47,377 bases of DNA from Abyssibacter sp. (GTDB taxonomy: Bacteria; Pseudomonadota; Gammaproteobacteria; Nevskiales; OUC007), in contig JAGLCS010000070.1 in the NCBI GenBank assembly GCA_023146115.1, forward strand, positions 1 through 47,377. Direction: 5' to 3'. Under the pieces are notes generated by a model. It worked only from the letters and a program-made list of their open reading frames with translations, ran no database searches and was not told the origin of the DNA. A program made the translations under genes and the position numbers. Below, in pieces: positions 1-8,110 of the stretch; within the stretch, counting starts at the first letter, position 1; the number at the start of each line of letters is the position of its first letter.

Positions 1-690
1 GGGCAGCAGCGGATCGAAAACGAGTTCACGAATGGCGCGATCGCCCAGCCAATACGATTCGCGCGCAGCCTGATCGTGATCCAGCCGATGCCGCGTGGCG
101 CTCCAAGTCTGCAGGCGGTCGATCTGCTCCCGGTACCGCGCTTCCAGACGGCGTGGTGTCCAAAGCTGCGGGGCTGCGGCGACCCGAGCGTCGTCCAGGT
201 TATCGGTGCTGAACACGGCGGCGGCCGGGTCCAGCCCCAGGCCGTATAGCCGCCGGCGGATCGCCGATAAGTCGTCCGCCAGGTTGTCGGGGCGGATCGC
301 CAGACCCGGCTCCAGCTCGCGCAAGCCGAGCAGGTTCAGAGCGCGCTCCCGGACACGCAGCGCTGCGCGGTCGGACCGGGCCAGCGCACCCGTGTGCACC
401 ACGATCCAACCGCCGGCCCAGTCACGTACCCGCGCTTCCCCGGACCGCCACCGAGCGACATCCGCTGCCAGTGGACGAGCCGCCTGTCCGAGCCGGTATT
501 CACCGCGGCCGATTGCCTCGACCAGACCGGCTTCACGCAGGCGGGTCAGAGCGGTGCGTGCACTGTTGTCCGTCGCACCCAGCAGCGCGCAGGCGCTTAC
601 CAGCGTCTGGCTCGTCTGCGCTCGGCCTTCGGTGGCCAGCAGAATCTTGAGAATGACGTCCTTGGGACGCGCGTTTTTGTCGGACTGCAC
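1..690 (-). CDS. PaaX-family transcriptional regulator, C-terminus cut by window edge
   Basis: The minus strand is open from a GTG at 690 to base 1 (230 codons). The N-terminal 70 residues form a winged helix typical of PaaX proteins: KDVILKILLATEG, then ATDNSARTALTRLREAGLVE as the recognition helix, then a GEYRLG wing. The middle holds the WIVVHTGALARSDRAALR core strand and the end reads ELVFDPLLP, as in PaaX proteins shortly before their C-terminus. Family members are about 280-300 residues, so some 50-70 residues lie outside the window. PaaX of phenylacetate catabolism represses until it binds an acyl-CoA; the ligand here is unknown. GTG 690 is the only in-frame start after an upstream stop. 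An inverted repeat just upstream (723-752) may be its own operator. The TonB receptor gene lies upstream on the same strand, which does not prove a regulatory link. Confidence 0.8.
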   Translation of the reverse strand, partial: MQSDKNARPKDVILKILLATEGRAQTSQTLVSACALLGATDNSARTALTRLREAGLVEAIGRGEYRLGQAARPLAADVARWRSGEARVRDWAGGWIVVHTGALARSDRAALRVRERALNLLGLRELEPGLAIRPDNLADDLSAIRRRLYGLGLDPAAAVFSTDNLDDARVAAAPQLWTPRRLEARYREQIDRLQTWSATRHRLDHDQAARESYWLGDRAIRELVFDPLLP

Positions 691-722
691 CTGTGCGCTC
701 GGATCTCGCTGAGAGCACGAAC

Positions 723-752
723 ATTACGTCATTCGGCAACAAATGACATTAT
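723..752. promoter_or_regulatory. Inverted repeat upstream of the PaaX-type gene, candidate operator
   Basis: Arms ATTACGTCATT (723-733) and AATGACATTAT (742-752) match as an inverted repeat at 9 of 11 positions with an 8-base spacer. The site lies 33 bases upstream of the GTG start, in an AT-richer stretch between the PaaX-type gene and the receptor gene. Autoregulation is common for repressors of this kind, so operator function is an inference from position and symmetry only. Confidence 0.4.
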
Positions 753-778
753 CTGTACCAACTGGCAGCGGGAAACGC

Positions 779-3517
779 TCAGAGGGCGAGGTTTAGCCGC
801 AGCCAGTAGGTTCGGCCCAGCAGCCGATAAGCGGACTCATCGGTGTTCAGCTCACCGCCGTTGGGGATGAACGGCGGTGAGCGGTCCGTCGCGTTCGCGA
901 TACCCAGTGTGACGCGCAGATTCTGCGGCGTGGTCAGGCCGGCATGCAGGTCGTGGTAGAGCCTCGAACCGATGCGATAGTCGGTGCCCGGTGCGACTTC
1001 ACCACCGCTGTCGGTCAGCGCATCGATCCACTCCAGACCGTAGCCGGCAAGCCAGCGATCCTGAGACCAGGCGAGGGCGTAGCGGCCCTTCCACTCGGGG
1101 ATCACCCCGAACAGGTCGGGGTCGTACTGGCCCTCACCCACGAAGGGCTGCGCGCCCTGGAAGGACCGCACCTCGCGCTCAAGCACGCGGCTGATTAGCA
1201 GGCGGTGCTGCCACCGGCCCCAAGACGTCGTATGCGCGTACTGCACATCGAGATCGAGTCCGCGAGCGGTTTCCTCGGCGGTATTCTGCAAGGCCGTGCG
1301 AATCTGGGTGATCGAGCCATCCGGATGACGGTCGATGCGGTCGCAAAACTGGGCACTGCCCGTTTCGAGGCATTGCTCCAGAACCGTGTTGGCACCGAGC
1401 GCGGCGATGCCGTCCTCAATGCGAATATCGAAGTAATCCAGGCTTACGCGCAGCCCTGGCCACCCGGAGGGCGAATAGACCACACCCGCGGAGAAGCTCT
1501 CCGCCTGTTCGGGCGCCAACGCCGGGTTGCCGCCACCTAATGTCGGTGTCTCATTGCCGGTCTGGTCGAAGCTGCCATCGCTCGGTACTCCCTGAGCGAT
1601 GCAACGATCCACCTGTGGTTGATCCAGCTGCGAGAAATCCGCGCAGGGGTCTTCGACGATGGGGTTGGCCTCGGTCGCACCACCGAACAATTCGCCGACG
1701 GTAGGGGCGCGGAATGCCTCGGCATAGCCCGCGCGTAATGTGACTGACTGAACCGGCTGATAAAGCGCACTGACATCGAACACCGTTTCGGCATCGAAGT
1801 TCGAATAGTCCACGGCACGCAGGCCCAGTTCGACCCCCAGCGCATGCACGCCCGAACGTCCGGCGAGCAAAGGGATGCCGACCTCGGCAAAAACCTCACG
1901 GCTGTCGAATTCTCCACGCGTGCGTTGCCTGGCGGCACCGGTGGTGTTGCCGGCCTGCGTTTGCGTATCCGGACGGTCCTCGGCACGGGCATCGCGCAGG
2001 CGGATGCCGGCGGCAAAGGGCAGCGGCCCGGCGGGAAGCCGTAGCAGCTCACGGCGCAGGTCAAAGCCGAAGGTGGTTTCTTCGTTCTGCTGAGTATCGA
2101 TCAGGTCAGCGATGCCCGCATAGGCGAGCATGTCATCGGTGATGGAACCAGGGCCACCGAACAGGTTCAGCGGCACGCAGCCGACGACAGGGGCGGCTTC
2201 GGTGCCGCAGGTCGCCACGCCATCGCCGCTGATGAATGACGGACCCAGCGCCAGGGCCACACGGTCACGACGCAGGTCGCCGCTCTGCCGCTGTTCGACC
2301 TCGTTGCGGCCGTAGCTCAGAGACGTCTCCCATTGCCAGTCGGCGACCAGGCCGTCGGCGCCGATCACCACACGCCAAAGCTGGTTGTCCTGCGCAAAGC
2401 GGCGGGGACCGCCCTCGACTAGCCGGCGCCGGGCATCGCTGATCTCCTCGCCGAACGGGTTGTAGATGTTGTCGGCCGATACCGTCACGCCATCCAGCCG
2501 ATTGGTGAAGAACGGCAATGGCGCAATCTGGGTGTCGGAATCGCGCTGCTGGAACAGGGCCTCGGCGAACAGCGACAGCGACGGGCTTAAATCGTGGCGC
2601 AGACTGCCAAAGGCGGAGACGCGCCGGGAATCCTGCACAAGGTCTTCGAACGGGTTGAAGTTGAAACGATCGGTGTCCGGCCCGTCATTGATGAATGGTC
2701 GGAAATCATCAGGCGAGTCGCCATCTTCACCGTCAATGAGCGTGACGTTGCCGTCCGAAGTGCGGAAACGGCCGTTCGGTGGGGCCGAGCTGCCCGTTGG
2801 CACGATGGCATTGGCCGGACCATCGACGGTGAGCCATTGCGAGGAAAAGTCGCGGTCGCCACGCCCCACGGCGGCCTGATCAAACAGCGACACACCGCCC
2901 GACAACCATGTGCTGCCGAGGCGTCTCCCGGTCACCGCGCTAAGATCCAGCACATCGCCATCCCCGGATTCGGTCTGGCTGACGCGGGCGGATACCTCGA
3001 CCCCGTCGACATCTGATCGCGTGATCACATTGACCACGCCGGCGATAGCGTCGGCGCCGTAGGCCACCGAGGCGCTGGTCGTCAGCACCTCAACGCGCTC
3101 GACCAACGCCACCGGGATGCTGGCGAGATCAACAACACCGGCTGCGCCATTACCGCCGGCCAGCATGCGTCGGCCGTTGATCAATACCAGCGTGCGCCGG
3201 GACCCGAGGCCGCGTAGTTCCACGGATTCGATGCCGCGCGACACGGCGCCGCCGCTGCCGCGCTGGTTCACCGAGGTGCCCAGTGGCGAGCCGCTCATCA
3301 TCGGCAGCGCCTGCAGAAACTCGCCCAGCGTCGCATGCCCGGAATTACGCAATGTGTTCCGGTCGAAGCTGACCAGCGGGTCCATGCCGGCTTCACGGCC
3401 GAGGTGGGTGCCCGTCACCTCCAGCGCATCCAGCGCAAGCGGTGATTCCGGCTGGGCGACGCCCAGTGTTGTCCATACCAGGCTGGTCAACATGACCGCC
3501 GCACGTGCAAACATCAT
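779..3517 (-). CDS. TonB-dependent outer-membrane receptor
   Basis: This 912-residue protein should be a 22-strand barrel that imports a ligand with energy from TonB-ExbB-ExbD. A signal peptide (MMFARAAVMLTSLVWTTLGVA) is followed by a TonB-box-like segment (LDALEVTGT). The plug domain, about residues 45-165, shows VLINGRRM and AYGADAIAGVVNVITR. The rest alternates short strands with acidic loops, including LRAGYAEAFRAPTVGELFGG and a late NLRVTLGIANATDRSPP segment typical of these receptors. The reading frame is open to 3853, but the upstream 112 residues are not protein-like, and ATG 3517 puts the signal peptide at the start. The last residues are WLRLNLAL, without the usual terminal aromatic residue. 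It is divergent from the DUF4331 gene across 205 bases. The substrate cannot be read from sequence; metal chelates, vitamin B12 or glycans are all possible. Confidence 0.88.
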   Translation of the reverse strand: MMFARAAVMLTSLVWTTLGVAQPESPLALDALEVTGTHLGREAGMDPLVSFDRNTLRNSGHATLGEFLQALPMMSGSPLGTSVNQRGSGGAVSRGIESVELRGLGSRRTLVLINGRRMLAGGNGAAGVVDLASIPVALVERVEVLTTSASVAYGADAIAGVVNVITRSDVDGVEVSARVSQTESGDGDVLDLSAVTGRRLGSTWLSGGVSLFDQAAVGRGDRDFSSQWLTVDGPANAIVPTGSSAPPNGRFRTSDGNVTLIDGEDGDSPDDFRPFINDGPDTDRFNFNPFEDLVQDSRRVSAFGSLRHDLSPSLSLFAEALFQQRDSDTQIAPLPFFTNRLDGVTVSADNIYNPFGEEISDARRRLVEGGPRRFAQDNQLWRVVIGADGLVADWQWETSLSYGRNEVEQRQSGDLRRDRVALALGPSFISGDGVATCGTEAAPVVGCVPLNLFGGPGSITDDMLAYAGIADLIDTQQNEETTFGFDLRRELLRLPAGPLPFAAGIRLRDARAEDRPDTQTQAGNTTGAARQRTRGEFDSREVFAEVGIPLLAGRSGVHALGVELGLRAVDYSNFDAETVFDVSALYQPVQSVTLRAGYAEAFRAPTVGELFGGATEANPIVEDPCADFSQLDQPQVDRCIAQGVPSDGSFDQTGNETPTLGGGNPALAPEQAESFSAGVVYSPSGWPGLRVSLDYFDIRIEDGIAALGANTVLEQCLETGSAQFCDRIDRHPDGSITQIRTALQNTAEETARGLDLDVQYAHTTSWGRWQHRLLISRVLEREVRSFQGAQPFVGEGQYDPDLFGVIPEWKGRYALAWSQDRWLAGYGLEWIDALTDSGGEVAPGTDYRIGSRLYHDLHAGLTTPQNLRVTLGIANATDRSPPFIPNGGELNTDESAYRLLGRTYWLRLNLAL

Positions 3518-3631
3518 CGAATATCCCGTTCCCCAGAAACCAGTCGCAGGCAATGCGACGGCCGGAACCGGCGACTCGCAATGTCCCTGCCGCCCACCAT
3601 TTTGCCGGGCAGCATCGTACAACGCAGCCAG

Positions 3632-3642
3632 CGAACTGTTCG
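3632..3642. promoter_or_regulatory. Short palindrome in the divergent receptor/DUF4331 promoter region
   Basis: CGAAC-T-GTTCG is a perfect 5+5 palindrome in the 205-base gap between the divergent TonB receptor and DUF4331 genes. The placement would suit a shared operator, but a palindrome this short can occur by chance and no regulator is known for it. Confidence 0.2.
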
Positions 3643-3722
3643 TCCCGTTTTCGCAGCGATCTGCATCCAAGCCTGAACACGGTGCGAATCCATCCAGACA
3701 TCCACGCAGGGGACGCGAAATA

Positions 3723-5282
3723 ATGCGCTCAATCCAAGGAATCGGCGCTGCGGCTGTGGCGGGCATTGCCCTGGCCACGGCAGCAGGCTCGCTGTATGCA
3801 TCCAGCCACCGTGAAGCGCCAGGGATCACCGAGACTCCCAAGGTCGACGGCACGGACTTCTACATGTTCAACAGCTACGAAGAAGGCCGATCCGGATTCG
3901 TGACGCTGATCGCGAACTACGTACCCCTGCAGGACGCCTATGGCGGCCCTAACTATTTCTCCCTGGATGACAAGGCGCTGTACGAGATTCACGTCGACAA
4001 CGATGGGGATAACGTCGAGGACCTGACCTTCCAGTTCCGATTTACCAACACGCTCAAGGGCGTTTCGCTGCCAGTCGGACCGGACGGCGTACTCGTGCCG
4101 ATTCCGTTGATTCAGGCTGGTGGCATCGGTCCGAACCCCGGTGACACCGGTAACCTGAACCTGGAAGAGACCTTTTCGGTCACCCTGGTGCGTGGCGATC
4201 GCCGCGCGGGTACTGCGCAGGCAGCGACCAATGTCACGACCGGCGGCAGCAGCTTCCGCAAGCCTACCGATTACATCGGCACCAAGACCTTCCCGGACTA
4301 CCAGGCGTATGCGAATGCGCACATCTGGGAAATTGCCGTGCCGGGCTGCCAGAGCAATGGCAAGGTCTTCGTCGGACAGCGTAAGGAAGGATTCGTCGTG
4401 AATCTTGGCCAGGTCTTCGACCTCGTCAACCTGAACCCGCTGGGCGCACCCGACGCCGTGCCGAACACGATTGGCGACAAGAACGTCACCAGCATCGCAC
4501 TGGAACTGCCGGCAAGCTGCCTGACGGCCGGTGACGACCCGGTCATCGGCGGCTGGACGACCGCAAGCCTGCGTCAGGCCCGCGTCGCCAATCCGTTCCC
4601 GCAAAGCGATACCGATAACTCGGTCGCTCCGGGCACGGTCGATGAGACGGTCGAAGGCGGTCCGTGGACCCAGGTTTCGCGTCTCGGCGCACCGCTAGTC
4701 AACGAAGTGGTCATCGGCATCGACGATAAGAACCGCTTCAACGCCAGCGAGCCCAAGGACGACGGTCAGTTCGCGAAGTACGTGCTGACGCCAACCCTGC
4801 CGGAACTGCTGGAGATCCTGTTCGCCGAGACGGTGACCGGCGATCCGAATGCCGATCTCGCCCCGAATGCCTTCCCCCGAGCTGATCTGGCGGTGGCGTT
4901 TCTGACCGGCGTGCCAGGACTCAACCAGCCTGCCGCTGGCGCCGGAGGCCCGCTGGGCAACGGCACGGTACTGTCGGAGCAGCTGCGACTGAACACGACG
5001 ACGGCGCCGGTCGCTGCCGCTGCGCAAGATCCGTTGGGGGTGCTGGCTGGTGATGCCGCGGGCTTCCCGAATGGCCGTCGTCCGGGTGACGACGTGGTTG
5101 ATGCCGCACTGCGGGTCGCGATGGGCGCACTCTGCGAACTCGACAATGCTGCGGTATTCGGCTGCGGCCCTGACGATGCGCCAGTCGGTGATGCGCCATT
5201 AACCGATCAGTCCGCGTCGAACGCCTCGCAGTTCGACAGCAACTTCCCGTACCTGCGCACGCCGCTGCCGGGTTCGCGATAA
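3723..5282 (+). CDS. Exported DUF4331-family protein
   Basis: This 519-residue protein belongs to DUF4331, recognised by the motif SSHREAPGITETPKVDGTDF directly after the signal peptide and by the later NRFNASEPKDDGQFAKYVLTP segment. Function in this family is unknown. ATG 3723 has GGGGA upstream and begins the signal sequence MRSIQGIGAAAVAGIALATA. Cleavage after SLYA would leave a mature N-terminus Ser-Ser-His, the amino-terminal Cu(II)/Ni(II)-binding (ATCUN) pattern; that is an inference. The mature part is acidic, with runs such as HVDNDGDNVEDLTF that could bind divalent cations, and two cysteines near the middle (GCQSNG, PASCLT). It heads a plus-strand group with a lipoprotein, a TPR protein, a HupE/UreJ-like protein and a NikL-like protein. 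Confidence 0.87.
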   Translation: MRSIQGIGAAAVAGIALATAAGSLYASSHREAPGITETPKVDGTDFYMFNSYEEGRSGFVTLIANYVPLQDAYGGPNYFSLDDKALYEIHVDNDGDNVEDLTFQFRFTNTLKGVSLPVGPDGVLVPIPLIQAGGIGPNPGDTGNLNLEETFSVTLVRGDRRAGTAQAATNVTTGGSSFRKPTDYIGTKTFPDYQAYANAHIWEIAVPGCQSNGKVFVGQRKEGFVVNLGQVFDLVNLNPLGAPDAVPNTIGDKNVTSIALELPASCLTAGDDPVIGGWTTASLRQARVANPFPQSDTDNSVAPGTVDETVEGGPWTQVSRLGAPLVNEVVIGIDDKNRFNASEPKDDGQFAKYVLTPTLPELLEILFAETVTGDPNADLAPNAFPRADLAVAFLTGVPGLNQPAAGAGGPLGNGTVLSEQLRLNTTTAPVAAAAQDPLGVLAGDAAGFPNGRRPGDDVVDAALRVAMGALCELDNAAVFGCGPDDAPVGDAPLTDQSASNASQFDSNFPYLRTPLPGSR

Positions 5283-5294
5283 CAGGAGGTCGTG

Positions 5295-5600
5295 ATGCGA
5301 CATTTCATTCTTGTCGGGCTGCTGGCGGTTGGCGTGCTTGCGCTGGGTGCCTGTGGCTCCGAAACATCGATTAACGTCGGTGCCGGCGAAGAACCGGGGC
5401 AGATGCCCGATCCGGACCCCGACCCCGATCCTGACCCAGGCCCCAACGATCAACCATTGGCGGGTGATCAGCAGGTGCTGAACCTGATCGCCAACCAAAC
5501 GGATGAGGTCTCGGACCCCATCGAGATCAACGCCCTGGGCTTGGTGTTCAACGAAAACCCGGACGCCAATGTTTACGGGGATCTGCTGCCGGAGTCCTGA
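5295..5600 (+). CDS. Small lipoprotein with Asp-Pro spacer
   Basis: This 101-residue protein starts at ATG 5295, four bases after a strong AGGAGGT; a GTG at 5292 is also in frame. The signal peptide ends in the lipobox LGAC with Gly after the Cys, which predicts outer-membrane retention. A Pro-Asp repeat (PDPDPDPDPDPGP) forms a stiff acidic spacer, followed by about 50 residues (QQVLNLIANQTDEVSDPIEI) with no domain I recognise. The gene starts 12 bases after the DUF4331 gene ends, so both are probably on one transcript, and the two products may meet at the outer membrane. A strong hairpin follows the stop codon. Confidence 0.75.
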   Translation: MRHFILVGLLAVGVLALGACGSETSINVGAGEEPGQMPDPDPDPDPDPGPNDQPLAGDQQVLNLIANQTDEVSDPIEINALGLVFNENPDANVYGDLLPES

Positions 5601-5608
5601 GTGAGCTA

Positions 5609-5640
5609 GCCGAGCACCTGGCATGATCCAGGTGCTCGGC
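5609..5640 (+). terminator. Hairpin after the lipoprotein gene
   Basis: A perfect 13-bp stem (GCCGAGCACCTGG and its complement) with a 6-base loop CATGAT lies 8 bases after the lipoprotein stop. No T-run follows, so it may be a weak terminator, an RNA-stabilising structure or an attenuator that lowers expression of the TPR and HupE-like genes downstream. Confidence 0.55.
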
Positions 5641-5740
5641 GCGGCTCCCGGCCACGGCGTTGGCTGACAAGCACGCACCGCAGACTTGACGCGGACCGCC
5701 AGCGGCGGGAGAACTTAGGGCTGGTTGAACGGGGATACCT

Positions 5741-6934
5741 GTGCCTGATTTGCGATGGCTCGCGTTCTGCGGGCTGATAATGCCGGCCTGCGTCCAGGCA
5801 CAGACCTACATACCGGAATCGGCCGAGACGGTTCTGGCGACACTGCCGGACACCGACCCCAGCCTCACCGATGACATCCGGCGCCTGCAACAGGCCGTTG
5901 CGGAGCAACCCGACAGCGTCGAGCTGCGGGTTCGACTGGCCGAACACCACATCGCGCTGTACCGGCAAACTGATGATCCCCGCTACAACGGTTACGCTCA
6001 GGCGGCGATCGCGCCCTGGCGCGAGGATGTCGATGCCCCGACGCGGGTGCTGTTGATCCGGGCGCACCTGAATCAGCAGCGTCACGCCTTCGCGCTCGCC
6101 CGGGCCGACCTTCAACTGGCACTGGAACGCGACCCTCGCAACGCCCAGGCCTGGTTGGCGCTGTCGGTGGTTGAGCGGGTGTCGGGCCGGCTGGCGAATG
6201 CCCATAAAGCCTGCGCTGCCTTGCTCACGCTGACCGAAACGCTGGTCAGCGGCACTTGCCTTGCCGATATTGCTTCGCTGGCGGGCAAGGCGCCGGAAGC
6301 CTTCGCCACCCTGGATCGGCTGCTGCAGGCTGAAAGCGTTGACAGCGCAGACCACCTGCGGCGTTGGGCGCTGACCATCCAGGGCGAGGTGGCCTGGCGC
6401 CTCGGCGAGCCGGAATTGGCACTGCAGGCCTTCGAAGCCGGGCTGGCGCTGGCCGAGGCGAATGAGCAGTTCGACGGTTATCTGCTGTCGGCCTGGGCCG
6501 ATTTCATGCTGGAGCAGGGGCGGGCGCAGGCGGTGGACAGACGGCTCGAACCCTATGATCAGAGCGATGCGCTGCTGCTGCGCCGGGCGATCGCGGCCAA
6601 GCGGATCAACCACCCGAATGCCGGTGCGATGGCGGACACGCTGCGCCGACGCTTCGCGGCGAGCCAGCGACGTGGCGACGATGTGCACCTGCGTGAGCAG
6701 GCGCGTTTCGCGCTGGACATCGACAACAAGCCATCCGAAGCGCTCTGGTTGGCTCAACGCAATTGGGCCATGCAAAAAGAACCCGCGGACGTGCTGCTCG
6801 TGCTGCGGGCCGCGTTGGCGTTTAACCCGGCAGCAGCCGATCCGGTCGTGGCCTTCGTCTCCGAAACCGGCCTGCAGGATGTTCGGGTGCAAACCTTGCT
6901 GGAACGGCTCGGCGACACGGATGCCGCGGCATGA
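5741..6934 (+). CDS. Exported TPR-repeat protein
   Basis: This 397-residue protein begins with a signal peptide (MPDLRWLAFCGLIMPACVQA, likely cleaved before QTYIP) and is otherwise helical with Ala- and Leu-rich TPR pairs. Clear examples are ALARADLQLALERDPRNAQA and VAWRLGEPELALQAFEAGLA. TPR proteins serve as scaffolds, so a role in assembling the neighbouring exported proteins is likely but not shown. The start is GTG 5741 with GGGGA upstream. The stop overlaps the next start as ATGA (6931-6934), which indicates translational coupling to the HupE/UreJ-like gene. Confidence 0.75.
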   Translation: MPDLRWLAFCGLIMPACVQAQTYIPESAETVLATLPDTDPSLTDDIRRLQQAVAEQPDSVELRVRLAEHHIALYRQTDDPRYNGYAQAAIAPWREDVDAPTRVLLIRAHLNQQRHAFALARADLQLALERDPRNAQAWLALSVVERVSGRLANAHKACAALLTLTETLVSGTCLADIASLAGKAPEAFATLDRLLQAESVDSADHLRRWALTIQGEVAWRLGEPELALQAFEAGLALAEANEQFDGYLLSAWADFMLEQGRAQAVDRRLEPYDQSDALLLRRAIAAKRINHPNAGAMADTLRRRFAASQRRGDDVHLREQARFALDIDNKPSEALWLAQRNWAMQKEPADVLLVLRAALAFNPAAADPVVAFVSETGLQDVRVQTLLERLGDTDAAA

Positions 6935-8055
6935 ACCGGATGCTCTTTGTGCTCGTCGGGTTGCTCGCCTGCGGCGGTGTGCACGCACATAAACCCAGCG
7001 ACAGCTATCTGAATCTGTCGCTATCGGGGCAAACCGTCGAAGGGCGCTGGGACATCGCCCTACGCGATCTGGAACTGGCCGTCGGGCTGGATGCCGATGG
7101 CAATCGGCGGATCACCTGGGGCGAGGTGCAGCGTCAGCGCGACGCAATCACCAGCCATGCCTTGTCGCATCTGCAACTGACCATGGGCGACCAGACCTGC
7201 ACACTGGAGGCGGACGGGCTGCAGATCACCGATCACACCGACGGCGCCTACGCGGCCATTGGCATCACCGGACGCTGCCTGCAATTCAATCCCCAGTTGA
7301 CGATTCGCTACGACTTGCTGTTCCCGCGTGACGCCCAGCACCGCGGGTTGCTGCGTCTCGACCGCCAGGGGCGGGTGGAATCAGCGGTGTTCTCCCCCGC
7401 ACGGCGATCCCTGGCCTTTGACTTGGGCGAGACCAGACCGCTGCGCGTGGCCTGGCAGTATCTGCAGGAAGGGCTTTGGCATGTCTGGATAGGCTTTGAC
7501 CACCTGCTGTTTCTCGCCGGACTGCTGCTGCCGATCGTCGTTCGACGGGAGCAGGGACGGTTCGTGCCAGCGGAGAACGCCGGCACGGCCACGCGTGAGG
7601 TCATCCGCATCGTCACCAGTTTCACGCTGGCGCATTTCGCCGCGCTGTCGCTGGCAACGCTGGGTTGGATAGATCTGCCGTCACGCTGGGTCGAGGCGGC
7701 CGTCGCGCTGACCATCGTCTTCGCCGCCATCAACAACATCGTGCCGGTGGTCTACCGTCGCCTGTGGCTGGTCGCCTTCGCGTTCGGCCTGATTCATGGG
7801 GCCGGCTACGCCAGTGTGCTGAGCGATCTCGGCCTACCCGCCATGGCGCTGGCGTTGTCATTGTTTGCCTTCAATCTGGGGGTGGAGGGTGCACAGATCG
7901 CGGTCGCCGCCGTGTTTCTACCCGTCGCCTACAGCCTGCGCCGCCACCGCTTGTATCAATACGGCGTGCTGATTCCAGGCTCGCTACTGGTCGCGTTCGT
8001 CGGCATGGTCTGGTTCATCGAGCGCGCCGCCAATCAAACCTTGATGCCCTGGTGA
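6931..8055 (+). CDS. HupE/UreJ-type membrane protein with exported N-terminal domain
   Basis: This 374-residue protein has a signal peptide (cleaved at GGVHA), a periplasmic domain of about 170 residues, then about six or seven membrane helices. The membrane part carries the HupE/UreJ features GLWHVWIGFDHLLFLAGLLL, FTLAHFAALSLATLG and GLIHGAGYASVL, whose histidines and aspartate sit in or near helices. Related HupE and UreJ proteins transport Ni(II) or Co(II). The periplasmic part has an EF-hand-like loop (DADGNRRITWGE). Cleavage would leave His as residue 1 (HKPSDSYL), a possible metal ligand. It overlaps the TPR gene by 4 bases and lies 55 bases before the NikL-like gene. Metal transport is inferred from the family; the metal is not known. 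Confidence 0.8.
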   Translation: MNRMLFVLVGLLACGGVHAHKPSDSYLNLSLSGQTVEGRWDIALRDLELAVGLDADGNRRITWGEVQRQRDAITSHALSHLQLTMGDQTCTLEADGLQITDHTDGAYAAIGITGRCLQFNPQLTIRYDLLFPRDAQHRGLLRLDRQGRVESAVFSPARRSLAFDLGETRPLRVAWQYLQEGLWHVWIGFDHLLFLAGLLLPIVVRREQGRFVPAENAGTATREVIRIVTSFTLAHFAALSLATLGWIDLPSRWVEAAVALTIVFAAINNIVPVVYRRLWLVAFAFGLIHGAGYASVLSDLGLPAMALALSLFAFNLGVEGAQIAVAAVFLPVAYSLRRHRLYQYGVLIPGSLLVAFVGMVWFIERAANQTLMPW

Positions 8056-8110
8056 CCAGGGTGACAATCATCGCCCACCGTCCCCCCTGCAATCCTGTGT
8101 CCATCCGCTT

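Noticed and set aside
95-712. Plus-strand frame of 205 codons
   Set aside because: Arg- and Ser-rich with no family pattern; it is antisense to the clear PaaX-type reading frame.
3117-3722. Upstream extension of the DUF4331 frame
   Set aside because: It runs antisense through the receptor plug domain; the signal peptide starts at ATG 3723.
3518-3853. Upstream extension of the TonB receptor frame
   Set aside because: It overlaps the DUF4331 gene start and lacks protein character; the signal peptide begins at 3517.
3729-4604. Minus-strand frame of 291 codons
   Set aside because: Shadow of the DUF4331 gene; no recognisable motif.
5606-6988. Minus-strand frame of 460 codons
   Set aside because: Shadow of the TPR gene, Arg- and Gln-rich, no start signal; long antisense frames are expected in GC-rich DNA.
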